This document shows, one piece after another, positions 1 through 6,474 of a DNA stretch of 7,699 nt. The notes beneath the pieces are model-generated. The model did not search any database and was not told the DNA's origin. It was given only the letters and a program-made list of their open reading frames with translations. Both the position numbers and the translations under genes were made by a program. Numbering within the stretch: the stretch's first letter is position 1; each line of letters begins with the position of its first letter. Source of the stretch: Aquincola sp. (GTDB taxonomy: Bacteria; Pseudomonadota; Gammaproteobacteria; Burkholderiales; Burkholderiaceae_C); assembly GCA_029884035.1 (NCBI GenBank), contig JAOUIM010000162.1, positions 1-7,699 on the forward strand. The letters are read 5' to 3'.

Positions 1-1
1 C

Positions 2-634
2 GACGAGCACAAGGGGGTCAAGGTGCTGGCTGCCTTCACGCACGGCCCCGGCATCGTGTTCAACACCAAGCGCTCGATCGCCAAGGTCGACGACCTGTCG
101 GGCCTGAAGTTCCGCGTCGGCGGCGGCATGGTCAACGAGATCAGCAAGGCGCTGGACATGAACGTCACGCTCAAGCCTGCGCCAGAGAGCTACGAATTGC
201 TGTCGACCGGGGTGATGGACGGGACGCTGTTCCCGGCCGAATCGATCGAGTCGTTCAAGATCGACAAGGTCATCAAGTACGGAACGACCTTCCCTGGGGG
301 CCTGTACAACACGTCGTTCGTCTTCATGATGAACCAGGCCACCTACGACAAGCTGCCGGCCGACGTGAAGAAGGCGATCGACGAGTTGTCGGGCGAGTAC
401 GCGGCGCGCATGTTCGGACGCGGCTGGGACAAGGTCGACCGTCGCGGCATGGCCTTCATGCAGGCCGCCGGCGTGCAGTTCACCCAGGCCGACGCCGCGT
501 TTGTGAAGGCCGTGCAGGGCAAGGTCGGCGCGGTGGAGGACAGGTGGGCCACCGCGGCCGAAGCGAAGGGCCTGAAAGACGCCAAGAAGGTGCTCGCCGA
601 GTTCCGCGCCGAGATCAAGAAGCTCGAGAAGTGA
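2..634 (+). CDS. dctP: TRAP transporter substrate-binding protein DctP, 3' part
   Basis: This is the C-terminal 210 residues of a periplasmic solute receptor of the TRAP (tripartite ATP-independent periplasmic) family. It captures the solute and delivers it to the DctQM membrane pair. The frame is open from the first full codon at position 2 to TGA at 632-634, so the signal peptide and N-terminal lobe lie outside the window. Family signs are a GLKFRVGGG segment, whose Arg matches the conserved carboxylate-binding Arg of TRAP receptors; a YELLSTGVMDG segment followed by a Pro-Ala-Glu-Ser stretch; and an NTSFVFMMNQATYDKLP stretch typical of the second lobe. The Lys/Glu-rich tail is a normal C-terminal helix. 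dctQ starts 10 nt downstream. The ligand cannot be read from the sequence: a carboxylate is likely from the family, but C4-dicarboxylate should not be assumed. The internal GTG at 23 is not the start. Confidence 0.93.
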   Translation, partial: DEHKGVKVLAAFTHGPGIVFNTKRSIAKVDDLSGLKFRVGGGMVNEISKALDMNVTLKPAPESYELLSTGVMDGTLFPAESIESFKIDKVIKYGTTFPGGLYNTSFVFMMNQATYDKLPADVKKAIDELSGEYAARMFGRGWDKVDRRGMAFMQAAGVQFTQADAAFVKAVQGKVGAVEDRWATAAEAKGLKDAKKVLAEFRAEIKKLEK

Positions 635-644
635 GTCGGCGGGC

Positions 645-1136
645 GTGGCGCGGCTGAAATCGCTGCTCGCCACGCTGAGCGGCGCCATTGCCGCGCTGGC
701 GCTGTTCGGCATCATGGTGCTGACGTTCATCGACGTCGGCGGGCGCAAGTTCCTGAGCGAATCGGTGCCGGGCTCGCTCGAGCTGACCGAGTTGATGATG
801 GTGGTGGTCATCTTCGCGGGCCTGCCGTTGGTTTCGCTGCGCGGCGAGCACGTGGTATTCGATTCGATCGACCCACTGCTCGCGGCACCGGTCCGGCGCG
901 TGCAGGCACTGCTGGTGGACCTGGGCGTAGCCGCGATGCTCGCGGGTATGGCCTGGCTGATGTGGACGAAGGCCGGTCAGATGGCCGAATACGGTGACAC
1001 GACCGCGCAACTGAAGATCGCACAGGCGCCCTTCGTCTATCTGATGGGCGGGTTGCTCGCACTGACCTCGTTGGTGCACCTTCTCCTGGCGCTTATGCCG
1101 ACCGCACACCACGACCCGGGTGTTGAACAGGAATGA
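645..1136 (+). CDS. dctQ: TRAP transporter small permease DctQ
   Basis: This is the small integral membrane subunit of the TRAP transporter. It has 163 residues, normal for the family, and four predicted membrane helices at about residues 10-30, 47-65, 88-108 and 128-150. The diagnostic pattern is at residues 30-73: an Asp-Val-x-x-Arg after helix 1, then PGSLELTEL, a hydrophobic run, and RGEHVVFD. DctQ associates with DctM in the inner membrane and is thought to act as scaffold in the Na+-driven import cycle. The start is a GTG at 645, the only start near dctP that keeps a complete helix 1. The Shine-Dalgarno in front of it is weak, which fits translational coupling to dctP. The stop overlaps the dctM start in ATGA at 1133-1136. 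Gene name is by family position; the substrate is unknown. Confidence 0.9.
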   Translation: MARLKSLLATLSGAIAALALFGIMVLTFIDVGGRKFLSESVPGSLELTELMMVVVIFAGLPLVSLRGEHVVFDSIDPLLAAPVRRVQALLVDLGVAAMLAGMAWLMWTKAGQMAEYGDTTAQLKIAQAPFVYLMGGLLALTSLVHLLLALMPTAHHDPGVEQE

Positions 1137-2425
1137 CCGAGGCCCTGCTCGGCTTCGGTGCGGTGTTCGTGCTCGCGCTGCTGCGCGTGCCTCTGGCCTT
1201 CGCGATGGGGCTCGTCGGCGTCGTCGGGCTGGGCCTGGTGCGCGGCTGGCCGGCCACCGCCGCCAGCGCCGCCCAGGTCGTCTACGAGACGGGCTTCGCC
1301 TACACGTTGTCGGTGGTGCCGTTGTTCATCCTGATGGGCAACTTCGTGGCCCGCGCAGGGCTGGCGCAGGAACTGTTCCGCGCTGCCTACGCCTTCGTCG
1401 GCCACGTGCGGGGAGGTCTCGCACACGCCACCGTGCTGGCCTGTGCCGGCTTCGGCGCGATCTGCGGCTCGTCGATCGCGACCGCGGCGACGATGAGCAA
1501 GGTCGCGTACCCGTCGATGCGCAGGCTCGGTTATGCCGACTACCTGTCAGCCGGTGTCATCGCCGCAGGCGGAACGCTGGGCATCATGATTCCGCCGTCG
1601 ACGATCCTGGTGATCTACGGCATCGTGACCGAGACGCACATCGGCAAGCTGTTTGCTGCCGGGCTCCTGCCGGGCCTGTTCTGTGCACTGATGATGATGG
1701 GTGCGGTCGCCTATATCACCTGGCGCGACCCGCAGGCCGGTCCGGCCGGTGAGCGCGCGTCGTGGACCGAGCGGCTGCGCGCGGTGCGAAACATCTGGGG
1801 TGTCGCCGTGCTCGTCGTCCTGGTGCTCGGGGGCATCTACGGCGGCGTCTTCACCGCCACCGAGGGCGCCGGCATCGGCGCGTCGGGCGCCTTCGTGTTC
1901 GCGCTCGCCAGGCGCGCGTTGACGTGGCGCGTGCTCTACGAGGTGCTGGTGGAATCCGCACGCACGACGGCGATGCTGTTCACGGTCCTGATCGCCGCGA
2001 TGATGTTCTCGGGTTTCATCAACTTCACGACCATGCCGGGCGACCTGAAGGACTGGATCCTGCAACTGGGTCTGCCGCCGCTGGCCATCGTCGGCGCGAT
2101 GATGGTGATCTACGTGGTGCTCGGAACCATCATGGAGGAGCTGTCCATGGTGCTGTTGACGATTCCGGTGTTCTTCCCGATCGTCGTGCAGCTGGGATTC
2201 GATCCGGTCTGGTTCGGCGTGCTGATCGTGCTGGTGGTGCAGATCGGATTGATCTCGCCGCCGGTCGGAATGAACCTGTTCGTGCTCAATGCCCTCCTCA
2301 AGGACGTCGCGCTGGGACAGATCTTTCGGGGCGTCTGGCTGTTCGTGGCCGCGCTGGTCGTGGCGCTGGCCATCGTTCTGGAGATTCAGCCGCTGGCCCT
2401 GTGGCTGCCCGGCCTCATGAAGTAG
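1133..2425 (+). CDS. dctM: TRAP transporter large permease DctM
   Basis: This is the large membrane subunit of the TRAP transporter, which carries the solute translocation path and belongs to the ion transporter superfamily. At 430 residues it is full length for DctM. Family landmarks are VVPLFILMGNFVARAGLA (about residues 61-78), CGSSIATAATMSKVAYPSMR (111-130) and the hallmark GGTLGIMIPPS (146-156) near the first binding half. The second half contains a matching EELSMVLLTIPVFFP stretch and a GLISPPVGMNLF stretch, the second Pro-Pro hairpin region. The ATG overlaps the dctQ stop by 4 nt, and an AGGA at 1129-1132 abuts it, so translation is probably coupled. The gene ends with TAG at 2423-2425 and no strong terminator follows. 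dctPQM are presumably one transcript whose promoter lies left of the window. Confidence 0.95.
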   Translation: MTEALLGFGAVFVLALLRVPLAFAMGLVGVVGLGLVRGWPATAASAAQVVYETGFAYTLSVVPLFILMGNFVARAGLAQELFRAAYAFVGHVRGGLAHATVLACAGFGAICGSSIATAATMSKVAYPSMRRLGYADYLSAGVIAAGGTLGIMIPPSTILVIYGIVTETHIGKLFAAGLLPGLFCALMMMGAVAYITWRDPQAGPAGERASWTERLRAVRNIWGVAVLVVLVLGGIYGGVFTATEGAGIGASGAFVFALARRALTWRVLYEVLVESARTTAMLFTVLIAAMMFSGFINFTTMPGDLKDWILQLGLPPLAIVGAMMVIYVVLGTIMEELSMVLLTIPVFFPIVVQLGFDPVWFGVLIVLVVQIGLISPPVGMNLFVLNALLKDVALGQIFRGVWLFVAALVVALAIVLEIQPLALWLPGLMK

Positions 2426-2581
2426 GCGCCGCACACGGGTGGCGGCCGCACGGCTGCAGCCAGCGCCCCCGTTGCAACGTCCATCCATGTTCCTCGACGG
2501 GGCAATCGCTGCACGGATGCGGCGGGCATGCGGACGTGGCTTGCCGATCGCATGTCCCTGGGGCGCAAATGGGTGGGCATC

Positions 2582-2591
2582 CACGTACGTG
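2582..2591. repeat. Perfect 10-bp palindrome, possible operator half
   Basis: CACGTACGTG reads the same on both strands. It lies 74 nt upstream of the Bug-type start codon and 3 nt left of a second palindrome. The position would suit a repressor or activator site for the downstream gene. No regulator gene is in the window and I do not recognise the motif as a known operator. Confidence 0.4.
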
Positions 2592-2594
2592 TTT

Positions 2595-2607
2595 CCCGAC
2601 CGTCGGG
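2595..2607. repeat. Inverted repeat, 6-bp arms around one base
   Basis: CCCGAC-C-GTCGGG is a perfect inverted repeat with a single central base. It ends 13 nt before the weak -10-like CATAAC at 2621-2626, roughly where a -35 element would sit. A regulator bound here could cover the polymerase site. The one-base centre rules out an RNA hairpin with these full arms, so a DNA site is the more natural reading. This role is inferred. Confidence 0.4.
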
Positions 2608-2652
2608 AGCGAGCGAGATGCATAACATCGGCGTCCTCATGAATCCCGCTCC

Positions 2653-2657
2653 AGGAG
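2653..2657 (+). promoter_or_regulatory. Ribosome binding site that fixes the Bug-type start
   Basis: AGGAG lies 8 nt before the ATG at 2666, an optimal distance. It favours 2666 over the in-frame ATGs at 2528 and 2639, which lack such a site and would place extra residues in front of the signal peptide. Confidence 0.8.
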
Positions 2658-2665
2658 CCATCTCC

Positions 2666-3640
2666 ATGATCCAGCGCATCCTGATCGCCCTTGCCGCCAC
2701 CTTGGCCGCGGGCGCCGCCCTTGCTGAATATCCCGACAAGCCGATCACGATCGTCGTGCCCTTCGCCGCGGGCGGTCCGACCGACAAGGTCGCACGTGAC
2801 TTCGCCGAGGTGCTGCGCAAGGGGCTGAACAACCAGACCGTGCTGATAGAGAACGTGGGCGGGGCTGGCGGCACGCTGGGTGCAGCCAAGGTGGCCAAGG
2901 CCGCGCCCGATGGTTACACCCTCCTCCTCTTTCACATCGGGATGGCAACCTCACCGGCGCTGTACCGCAACCTGCCGTACAAGACGCTCGACGACTTCGA
3001 GTATCTGGGCTTGATCAACGAGGTGCCGATGACATTGATCGGCCGCCCGACGCTGCCGGCCAACAACTTTGCGGAATTGGTCAAGTGGATCGAAGCCAAC
3101 AAGGGCAAGGTCAACCTGGCCAATGCCGGGCTCGGCGCCGCATCGCACCTGTGCGGCCTGTTGTTCCAGCAGAGCCTGAAGGTCGACATGACGACCATCC
3201 CCTACAAGGGCACGGGCCCGGCGATGACCGACCTGCTCGGCGGCCAGGTCGACGTCATGTGCGACCAGGCCACGAACACCGCAGGGCTGATCGAGTCCGG
3301 CAAGGTGAAGGCCTTTGGCGTGACCTCGCTCAAGCCACAGACCGCGCCGGCGCTGGCCAAGTTGCCGACACTGGACTCGGTCGGCCTGAAGGGCTTCAAC
3401 GTCACGGTCTGGAACGCGCTGTATGCGCCGAAGGGAACGCCGAAGGCCGCGGTGGACAAGCTCAATGCGGCGCTGCGCGCGGCGCTGAAGGACCCTGAAT
3501 TCATCAAGCGCCAGGAAGCCCTCGGCGCCGTCATGGTCACCGACGGCCGGCTGGCATCCGACGGTCACAAGAAATTCCTGGAGGCCGAGATCGCCAAGTG
3601 GGGTCCCGCCATCAAGGCCGCCGGCCAGTACGCAGACTGA
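2666..3640 (+). CDS. Bug/TctC-family tripartite tricarboxylate transporter substrate-binding protein
   Basis: This is a secreted periplasmic binding protein of 324 residues, full length for the Bug (Bordetella uptake gene)/TctC family. Residues 1-20 are a signal peptide (Arg4, a hydrophobic alanine-rich core, ALA at 18-20), with cleavage predicted before EYPDKP. Family landmarks are YPDKPITIVVPFAAGGPTD (22-40), NVGGAGGTLGAAKVAKAAPDGYTL (63-86, with the two glycine loops that hold a ligand carboxylate) and PYKGTGPAMTDLLGGQVD (179-196). No TctA or TctB membrane subunit is visible within the window on either side, so it appears to be an orphan receptor. Such orphans are abundant in Burkholderiales and may borrow a distant permease or act as sensors. 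It sits 240 nt after a TRAP operon but belongs to a different family, so it is not the TRAP receptor. The ligand is unknown; members bind organic acids, amino acids or nicotinate-like compounds. Confidence 0.93.
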   Translation: MIQRILIALAATLAAGAALAEYPDKPITIVVPFAAGGPTDKVARDFAEVLRKGLNNQTVLIENVGGAGGTLGAAKVAKAAPDGYTLLLFHIGMATSPALYRNLPYKTLDDFEYLGLINEVPMTLIGRPTLPANNFAELVKWIEANKGKVNLANAGLGAASHLCGLLFQQSLKVDMTTIPYKGTGPAMTDLLGGQVDVMCDQATNTAGLIESGKVKAFGVTSLKPQTAPALAKLPTLDSVGLKGFNVTVWNALYAPKGTPKAAVDKLNAALRAALKDPEFIKRQEALGAVMVTDGRLASDGHKKFLEAEIAKWGPAIKAAGQYAD

Positions 3641-3659
3641 GGGCCATCGTTCCAGGCCC
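3641..3659. terminator. Weak hairpin between convergent genes
   Basis: GGGCC and GGCCC form a 5-bp stem around a 9-nt loop directly after the Bug-type stop codon. A second small stem, CCCG-GTCG-CGGG, lies at 3690-3701 just before the dtd stop on the other strand. Neither is followed by a T tract, so intrinsic termination is doubtful. The 64 nt between the convergent stop codons hold nothing else I can recognise. Confidence 0.25.
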
Positions 3660-3704
3660 GACGCGGCTTGGACTAGGGCGGCTTGCGGGCCCGGTCGCGG
3701 GTAT

Positions 3705-4145
3705 TCAGGACAAGCGCAGCGGAATCGTCACCGGCCCGTCGTTGACGAGATGCACCTGCATCTCGGCACCGAACTCGCCGCAGGCCACCTGCGGATGCGT
3801 GGCGCGGGCGGTCTGCACCACTCGCTCGTAGAGCGCCTCACCGAGCGCGGGGGGCGCCGCCGCCGAGAAGCTCGGCCGATGACCGCCGCTGGTATCTGCG
3901 GCCAGCGTGAACTGCGAGACGATCAGGACGCCGCCCTGCACGTCCTGCACGCTGCGGTTCATCTTGCCCTGCTCGTCGGAGAAGATGCGCAGCTTGAGCA
4001 GCTTGGCCACGAGCCGGTCGGCCACGGTCGCGTCATCGGTCGGCTCGGCGCAAACGAAAACGAGCAGGCCATGCCCGATTTCGCCGACACGCACGTTGTG
4101 CACCTCGACATGGGCGCCGCGAACGCGCTGCACCAGCGCGATCAC
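3705..4145 (-). CDS. dtd: D-aminoacyl-tRNA deacylase (DTD)
   Basis: DTD is a cytosolic proofreading enzyme that hydrolyses the ester bond of D-aminoacyl-tRNAs (first known for D-Tyr-tRNA(Tyr)) and also acts on mischarged Gly-tRNA(Ala). The 146 residues match the usual 145-150. The N-terminus reads as the family-typical [M/V]IALVQRV. SQFTL at 77-81 is the catalytic-site motif and NDGPVT at 135-140 carries the Gly-cisPro motif that excludes L-amino acids; both are intact. I chose the GTG at 4145, not the longer open frame to 4286, because the family starts exactly here and the extra residues are Arg-rich shadow. The GTG overlaps the stop of the CDF gene as GTGA (4142-4145), so translation is probably coupled. 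It is last in the leftward tyrS-CDF-dtd run. Confidence 0.95.
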   Translation of the reverse strand: MIALVQRVRGAHVEVHNVRVGEIGHGLLVFVCAEPTDDATVADRLVAKLLKLRIFSDEQGKMNRSVQDVQGGVLIVSQFTLAADTSGGHRPSFSAAAPPALGEALYERVVQTARATHPQVACGEFGAEMQVHLVNDGPVTIPLRLS

Positions 4146-5038
4146 AGCACGCGCTCCGAGGTATCGTCGAAATGCGCCTCGACGTCCATCGGCAGCAACT
4201 GGATCGTCGCGCGCAGGCCGGGCACCGCGCTCATCAACGCCTGTTCGACCGAGGTGCGCAGCGCCGCGGCGCGCTGCAGTGTCCATCCCGCCGGCATGTG
4301 CATGTGCAGGTCGACAAACCGGCGCTGCCCCGCGCGGCGCGTCGAGATGTGGTCGAAGCGCAGCGTATTCGGGTGCGCAAAAGACGCCAGCACCTGATCG
4401 ATCTGCTGCTGCACCGCGGGCTCGACGGCGCGGTCCATCAGGCCATCGGTGGAACGCCGAACGAGGCTGTAGCCTTCACGTGCGACGTTGGCCGCCACGG
4501 CAATCGCCACCACGGGGTCGAGCCAGAGCCAGCCGGTCGCGCCGGCCAGCATCAAACCGGCGACCACGCCAGCCGAAGTCCAGACGTCGGTGAACAGGTG
4601 GCGAGCGTCGGCCTCGAGCGCCATCGAGCGATGCTCGCGCCCCTTCTTCAGCATCGCCCAGGCGAGAACGCCGTTCATCGCCGAGCTGATGACCGACAGC
4701 GCCAGGCCGATCGAGAGCCTTTCGAGCGGCTGCGGCGCCAGCAGGCGGTCGACCGCGGCCCAGATGATGGCCACCGCGGCGGCAAAGATGAGCACTCCCT
4801 CGAACCCGCTCGAGAAGTACTCGGCCTTGTGGTGGCCGAACGGGTGGTCCTCGTCCGGCGGCCGGGCGGCGATGGTGACCATCGCGAGGGCGAACATCGC
4901 ACCGGCCAGGTTGACGACGGACTCCATTGCGTCGGACAGCAGGCCCACGGAACCGGTCAGCCACCAGGCGCCCGTCTTGAGCGCGATGGTGGCCAACGCC
5001 ACCATGATCGAGACCTTGAGGTAGGTGCGAACCTGCAT
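4142..5038 (-). CDS. Cation diffusion facilitator (CDF) family metal transporter
   Basis: This is an inner-membrane divalent-metal/proton antiporter of 298 residues, close to E. coli YiiP/FieF in length and layout. Six helices fit residues 8-28, 33-55, 79-97, 109-131, 147-167 and 172-190, followed by a cytoplasmic domain at about 205-290. Landmarks are TGSVGLLSDAMESVVN (28-43), HPFGHHKAEY (65-74) after helix 2, and HLFTD (147-151) in helix 5, which gives the His-x3-Asp half of the transport site. Laid against YiiP from memory, the two helix-2 aspartates correspond to Glu39 and Asn43, so the site would be E/N/H/D rather than D/D/H/D. In the C-terminal domain VDLHMHM (242-248) has a His at a metal position of YiiP. 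Exported metal cannot be assigned; Zn, Fe, Co, Ni and Mn all occur in the family. Its ATG is 21 nt after the tyrS stop with no clear Shine-Dalgarno, and its stop overlaps dtd. Confidence 0.92.
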   Translation of the reverse strand: MQVRTYLKVSIMVALATIALKTGAWWLTGSVGLLSDAMESVVNLAGAMFALAMVTIAARPPDEDHPFGHHKAEYFSSGFEGVLIFAAAVAIIWAAVDRLLAPQPLERLSIGLALSVISSAMNGVLAWAMLKKGREHRSMALEADARHLFTDVWTSAGVVAGLMLAGATGWLWLDPVVAIAVAANVAREGYSLVRRSTDGLMDRAVEPAVQQQIDQVLASFAHPNTLRFDHISTRRAGQRRFVDLHMHMPAGWTLQRAAALRTSVEQALMSAVPGLRATIQLLPMDVEAHFDDTSERVL

Positions 5039-5059
5039 CGCCGCGCGCCGTCGACGGGG

Positions 5060-6295
5060 CTAGGTCAGCGTGACGCGCGCGAACTTGCGCTTGCCGACCT
5101 GGATCACGACCGTGCCGGCGCCGATCCTGAGGCCTTTGTCGCTCACCACCGCGCCGTCGACGCGTACCCCCCCTTGCGCGACCAGCCGCATCGCCTCGCT
5201 GGTGGAGGTCACCAGTCCCGCCTGCTTGAGCAGGTTACCCAGGGCCATTGGTGCGCCGCCGAATCTGAACTCCGGCAGTTCGTCTGGGATGCCGCCGCGT
5301 GCACGGTTGATGAAGTCCTGTTCGGCGGCATCGGCTGCCGCGGCGCTGTGGAATCGGGTGGTGATCTCCTTGGCGAGAAGGACCTTTGCGTCCTTCGGGT
5401 TGCGGCCCGAGTCGATCTCGCGCTTGAGCGCGGCGATCTCGCTCTCCGGTCGGGCCGACAGCAGCATGAAATAGCGCCACATCAGATCGTCGCTGATCGA
5501 CAGCAGCTTGGCGAACATGGTGTTGGCGGGTTCCGTGATGCCGATGTAGTTGTTCTTCGACTTCGACATCTTCTCGATGCCGTCGGTGCCTTCGAGCAGC
5601 GGCATCGTCAGGATGCACTGCGGCTCCTGCCCGGCCTCCTGCTGCAGGTGGCGGCCCATGAGCAAATTGAACTTCTGGTCGGTGCCGCCGAGTTCGAGGT
5701 CGCTCTTCAGCGCCACCGAGTCGTAGCCCTGCATCAGCGGGTACAGGAATTCGTGCACCGAAATCGGTGTTCCAGCGGCAAAGCGCCTGGCGAAATCGTC
5801 CCGCTCCATCATGCGCGCCACCGTGTAGCGTGCAGCGAGCTGGATCATGCCGCGAGCGCCGAGCGGGTCGCTCCATTCGCTGTTGTAGCGGACCTCGGCG
5901 CGGTCGATGTCAAGGACAAGGCGGATCTGGTCGAAATAGGTCTGTGCGTTGGCCTCGATCTGCTCTCGCGTCAGCGGCGGGCGGGTGTTGTTGCGGCCGG
6001 AGGGATCGCCGATCATCGACGTGAAGTCCCCGATCAGGGGAATCACGGTATGCCCGAGTTCCTGCAATTGCCGCATCTTGTTGAACACGACCGTGTGGCC
6101 GAGATGCAGGTCCGGCGCGGTGGGGTCGAGGCCGAACTTGATGCGAAGTGGGCGGCCGGTCGCGGCCGAGCGCGCGAGCTTGGCCGTCCAATCCGCCACG
6201 GGGAGGAGTTCCTCGCAACCTCGCAGGCTGATTGCAAGTGCCTCGCGCACGGCGTCGGTCACGGGGTAGGCAGGCACTGTCACGTTTTCTGACAT
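5060..6295 (-). CDS. tyrS: Tyrosyl-tRNA synthetase
   Basis: This class I synthetase joins L-tyrosine to tRNA(Tyr) in the cytosol. The 411 residues contain the Rossmann catalytic domain with the HIGH-type signature HLGH (64-67), preceded by GLDPTAPD; the tyrosine pocket YPLMQGYD (185-192), with Tyr185, Gln189 and Asp192 spaced as in Bacillus TyrRS; and KMSKS (242-246). A C-terminal S4 RNA-binding domain at about 350-411 contacts the tRNA. KMSKS and the PTAPDLHLGH form place it in the shorter TyrZ-like branch, not the KFGKT branch of E. coli TyrS. I chose the ATG at 6295 because the protein aligns from the MSENVTV-PAYPVTD region; the frame stays open to 6400, but that extension is Pro/Arg-rich and unlike the family. 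The Shine-Dalgarno is weak. It is the first gene of the leftward run and faces the M23 gene divergently. Confidence 0.96.
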   Translation of the reverse strand: MSENVTVPAYPVTDAVREALAISLRGCEELLPVADWTAKLARSAATGRPLRIKFGLDPTAPDLHLGHTVVFNKMRQLQELGHTVIPLIGDFTSMIGDPSGRNNTRPPLTREQIEANAQTYFDQIRLVLDIDRAEVRYNSEWSDPLGARGMIQLAARYTVARMMERDDFARRFAAGTPISVHEFLYPLMQGYDSVALKSDLELGGTDQKFNLLMGRHLQQEAGQEPQCILTMPLLEGTDGIEKMSKSKNNYIGITEPANTMFAKLLSISDDLMWRYFMLLSARPESEIAALKREIDSGRNPKDAKVLLAKEITTRFHSAAAADAAEQDFINRARGGIPDELPEFRFGGAPMALGNLLKQAGLVTSTSEAMRLVAQGGVRVDGAVVSDKGLRIGAGTVVIQVGKRKFARVTLT

Positions 6296-6348
6296 GGGGC
6301 TCGGGCTCGCCGGGGGTTTGTCACAAGGAAGCCGCGCGAGGCAATCGG

Positions 6349-6354
6349 TAAAAT
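6349..6354 (+). promoter_or_regulatory. Candidate -10 element for the M23 peptidase gene
   Basis: TAAAAT matches the sigma70 -10 consensus at 5 of 6 bases, in a local AT-rich patch within GC-rich DNA. The hexamer 17 nt upstream (AGGAAG) is a poor -35, so an activator or an atypical promoter would be needed. Transcription would begin near 6361. Confidence 0.45.
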
Positions 6355-6468
6355 CGGCCCGTGGCAGCCGTCCGGCCGGGGCCGAGCGCAACCACGCCAC
6401 GCCGTGCCTACGGAAGCACCAATCTTAAGGTGTGCGCACGGGATCTCCGGCCACCCTGGCACCGAATC

Positions 6469-6474
6469 AGGAAA
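6469..6474 (+). promoter_or_regulatory. Ribosome binding site near the M23 start
   Basis: AGGAAA directly abuts the GTG at 6475, which is too close for normal initiation there. It is 9 nt before the in-frame TTG at 6484, which is near optimal. The site therefore argues for TTG at 6484 even though GTG is the better codon. Confidence 0.5.

Larger units (their letters stand above)
2426..2665. other. Intergenic region between dctM and the Bug-type gene
   Basis: These 240 nt contain no convincing gene. The open + strand frame that continues into the downstream gene from an ATG at 2528 has arginine-rich, shadow-like composition and lies ahead of a good signal peptide, so I treat it as untranslated. 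The first 40 nt hold short self-complementary GC sequences (GCGGCCGC at 2442-2449, GGCTGCAGCC at 2452-2461) but no stem followed by T residues, so no clear intrinsic terminator is seen. The last 85 nt hold two perfect palindromes, a weak -10-like hexamer CATAAC (2621-2626) without a matching -35, and the ribosome binding site. Confidence 0.6.
6296..6474. promoter_or_regulatory. Divergent spacer between tyrS and the M23 peptidase gene
   Basis: These 179 nt must carry promoters for both directions. On the + strand a strong -10-like hexamer TAAAAT is at 6349-6354. On the - strand I found no hexamer pair at acceptable spacing. The upstream sequence TTGTCA (6318-6323) resembles a -35 but lies 25 nt from the -10, which is too far. 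No T-box, tRNA-like leader or riboswitch is evident, though the tyrS leader is short enough that I would expect to notice a large one. Confidence 0.55.

Noticed and set aside
2440..2462. Possible terminator hairpin after dctM (TGGC...GCCA around GC-rich palindromes)
   Set aside because: The stem is interrupted by a mismatch after four pairs and no T tract follows. The sequence is better explained as chance self-complementarity in GC-rich DNA.
2528..2665. N-terminal extension of the Bug-type protein from the ATG at 2528
   Set aside because: It would bury the signal peptide behind 46 residues, has no ribosome binding site and reads as Arg-rich noise. The ATG at 2666 has AGGAG 8 nt upstream and starts a standard signal peptide.
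1547..2935. A 462-codon open frame on the - strand opposite dctM and the start of the Bug-type gene
   Set aside because: Its composition is strongly skewed to His, Arg, Gln and Asp, it spans two unrelated genes and the gap between them, and it has no recognisable motif. It is a high-GC antisense shadow.
4146..4286. N-terminal extension of DTD to an ATG at 4286
   Set aside because: The 47 extra residues overlap the CDF coding region, are low-complexity Ala/Arg/Gly, and DTD proteins begin at the IALVQRV segment.
4172..6292. A 706-codon open frame on the + strand opposite the CDF and tyrS genes
   Set aside because: It is antisense to two well-supported genes, is rich in Arg, His, Gln, Asp and Gly as expected from the reverse reading of GC-biased codons, and shows no domain, signal peptide or membrane segment.
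6318..6354. TTGTCA (6318-6323) as the -35 partner of TAAAAT (6349-6354)
   Set aside because: The spacing is 25 nt, far from the 16-18 nt needed for a sigma70 promoter.
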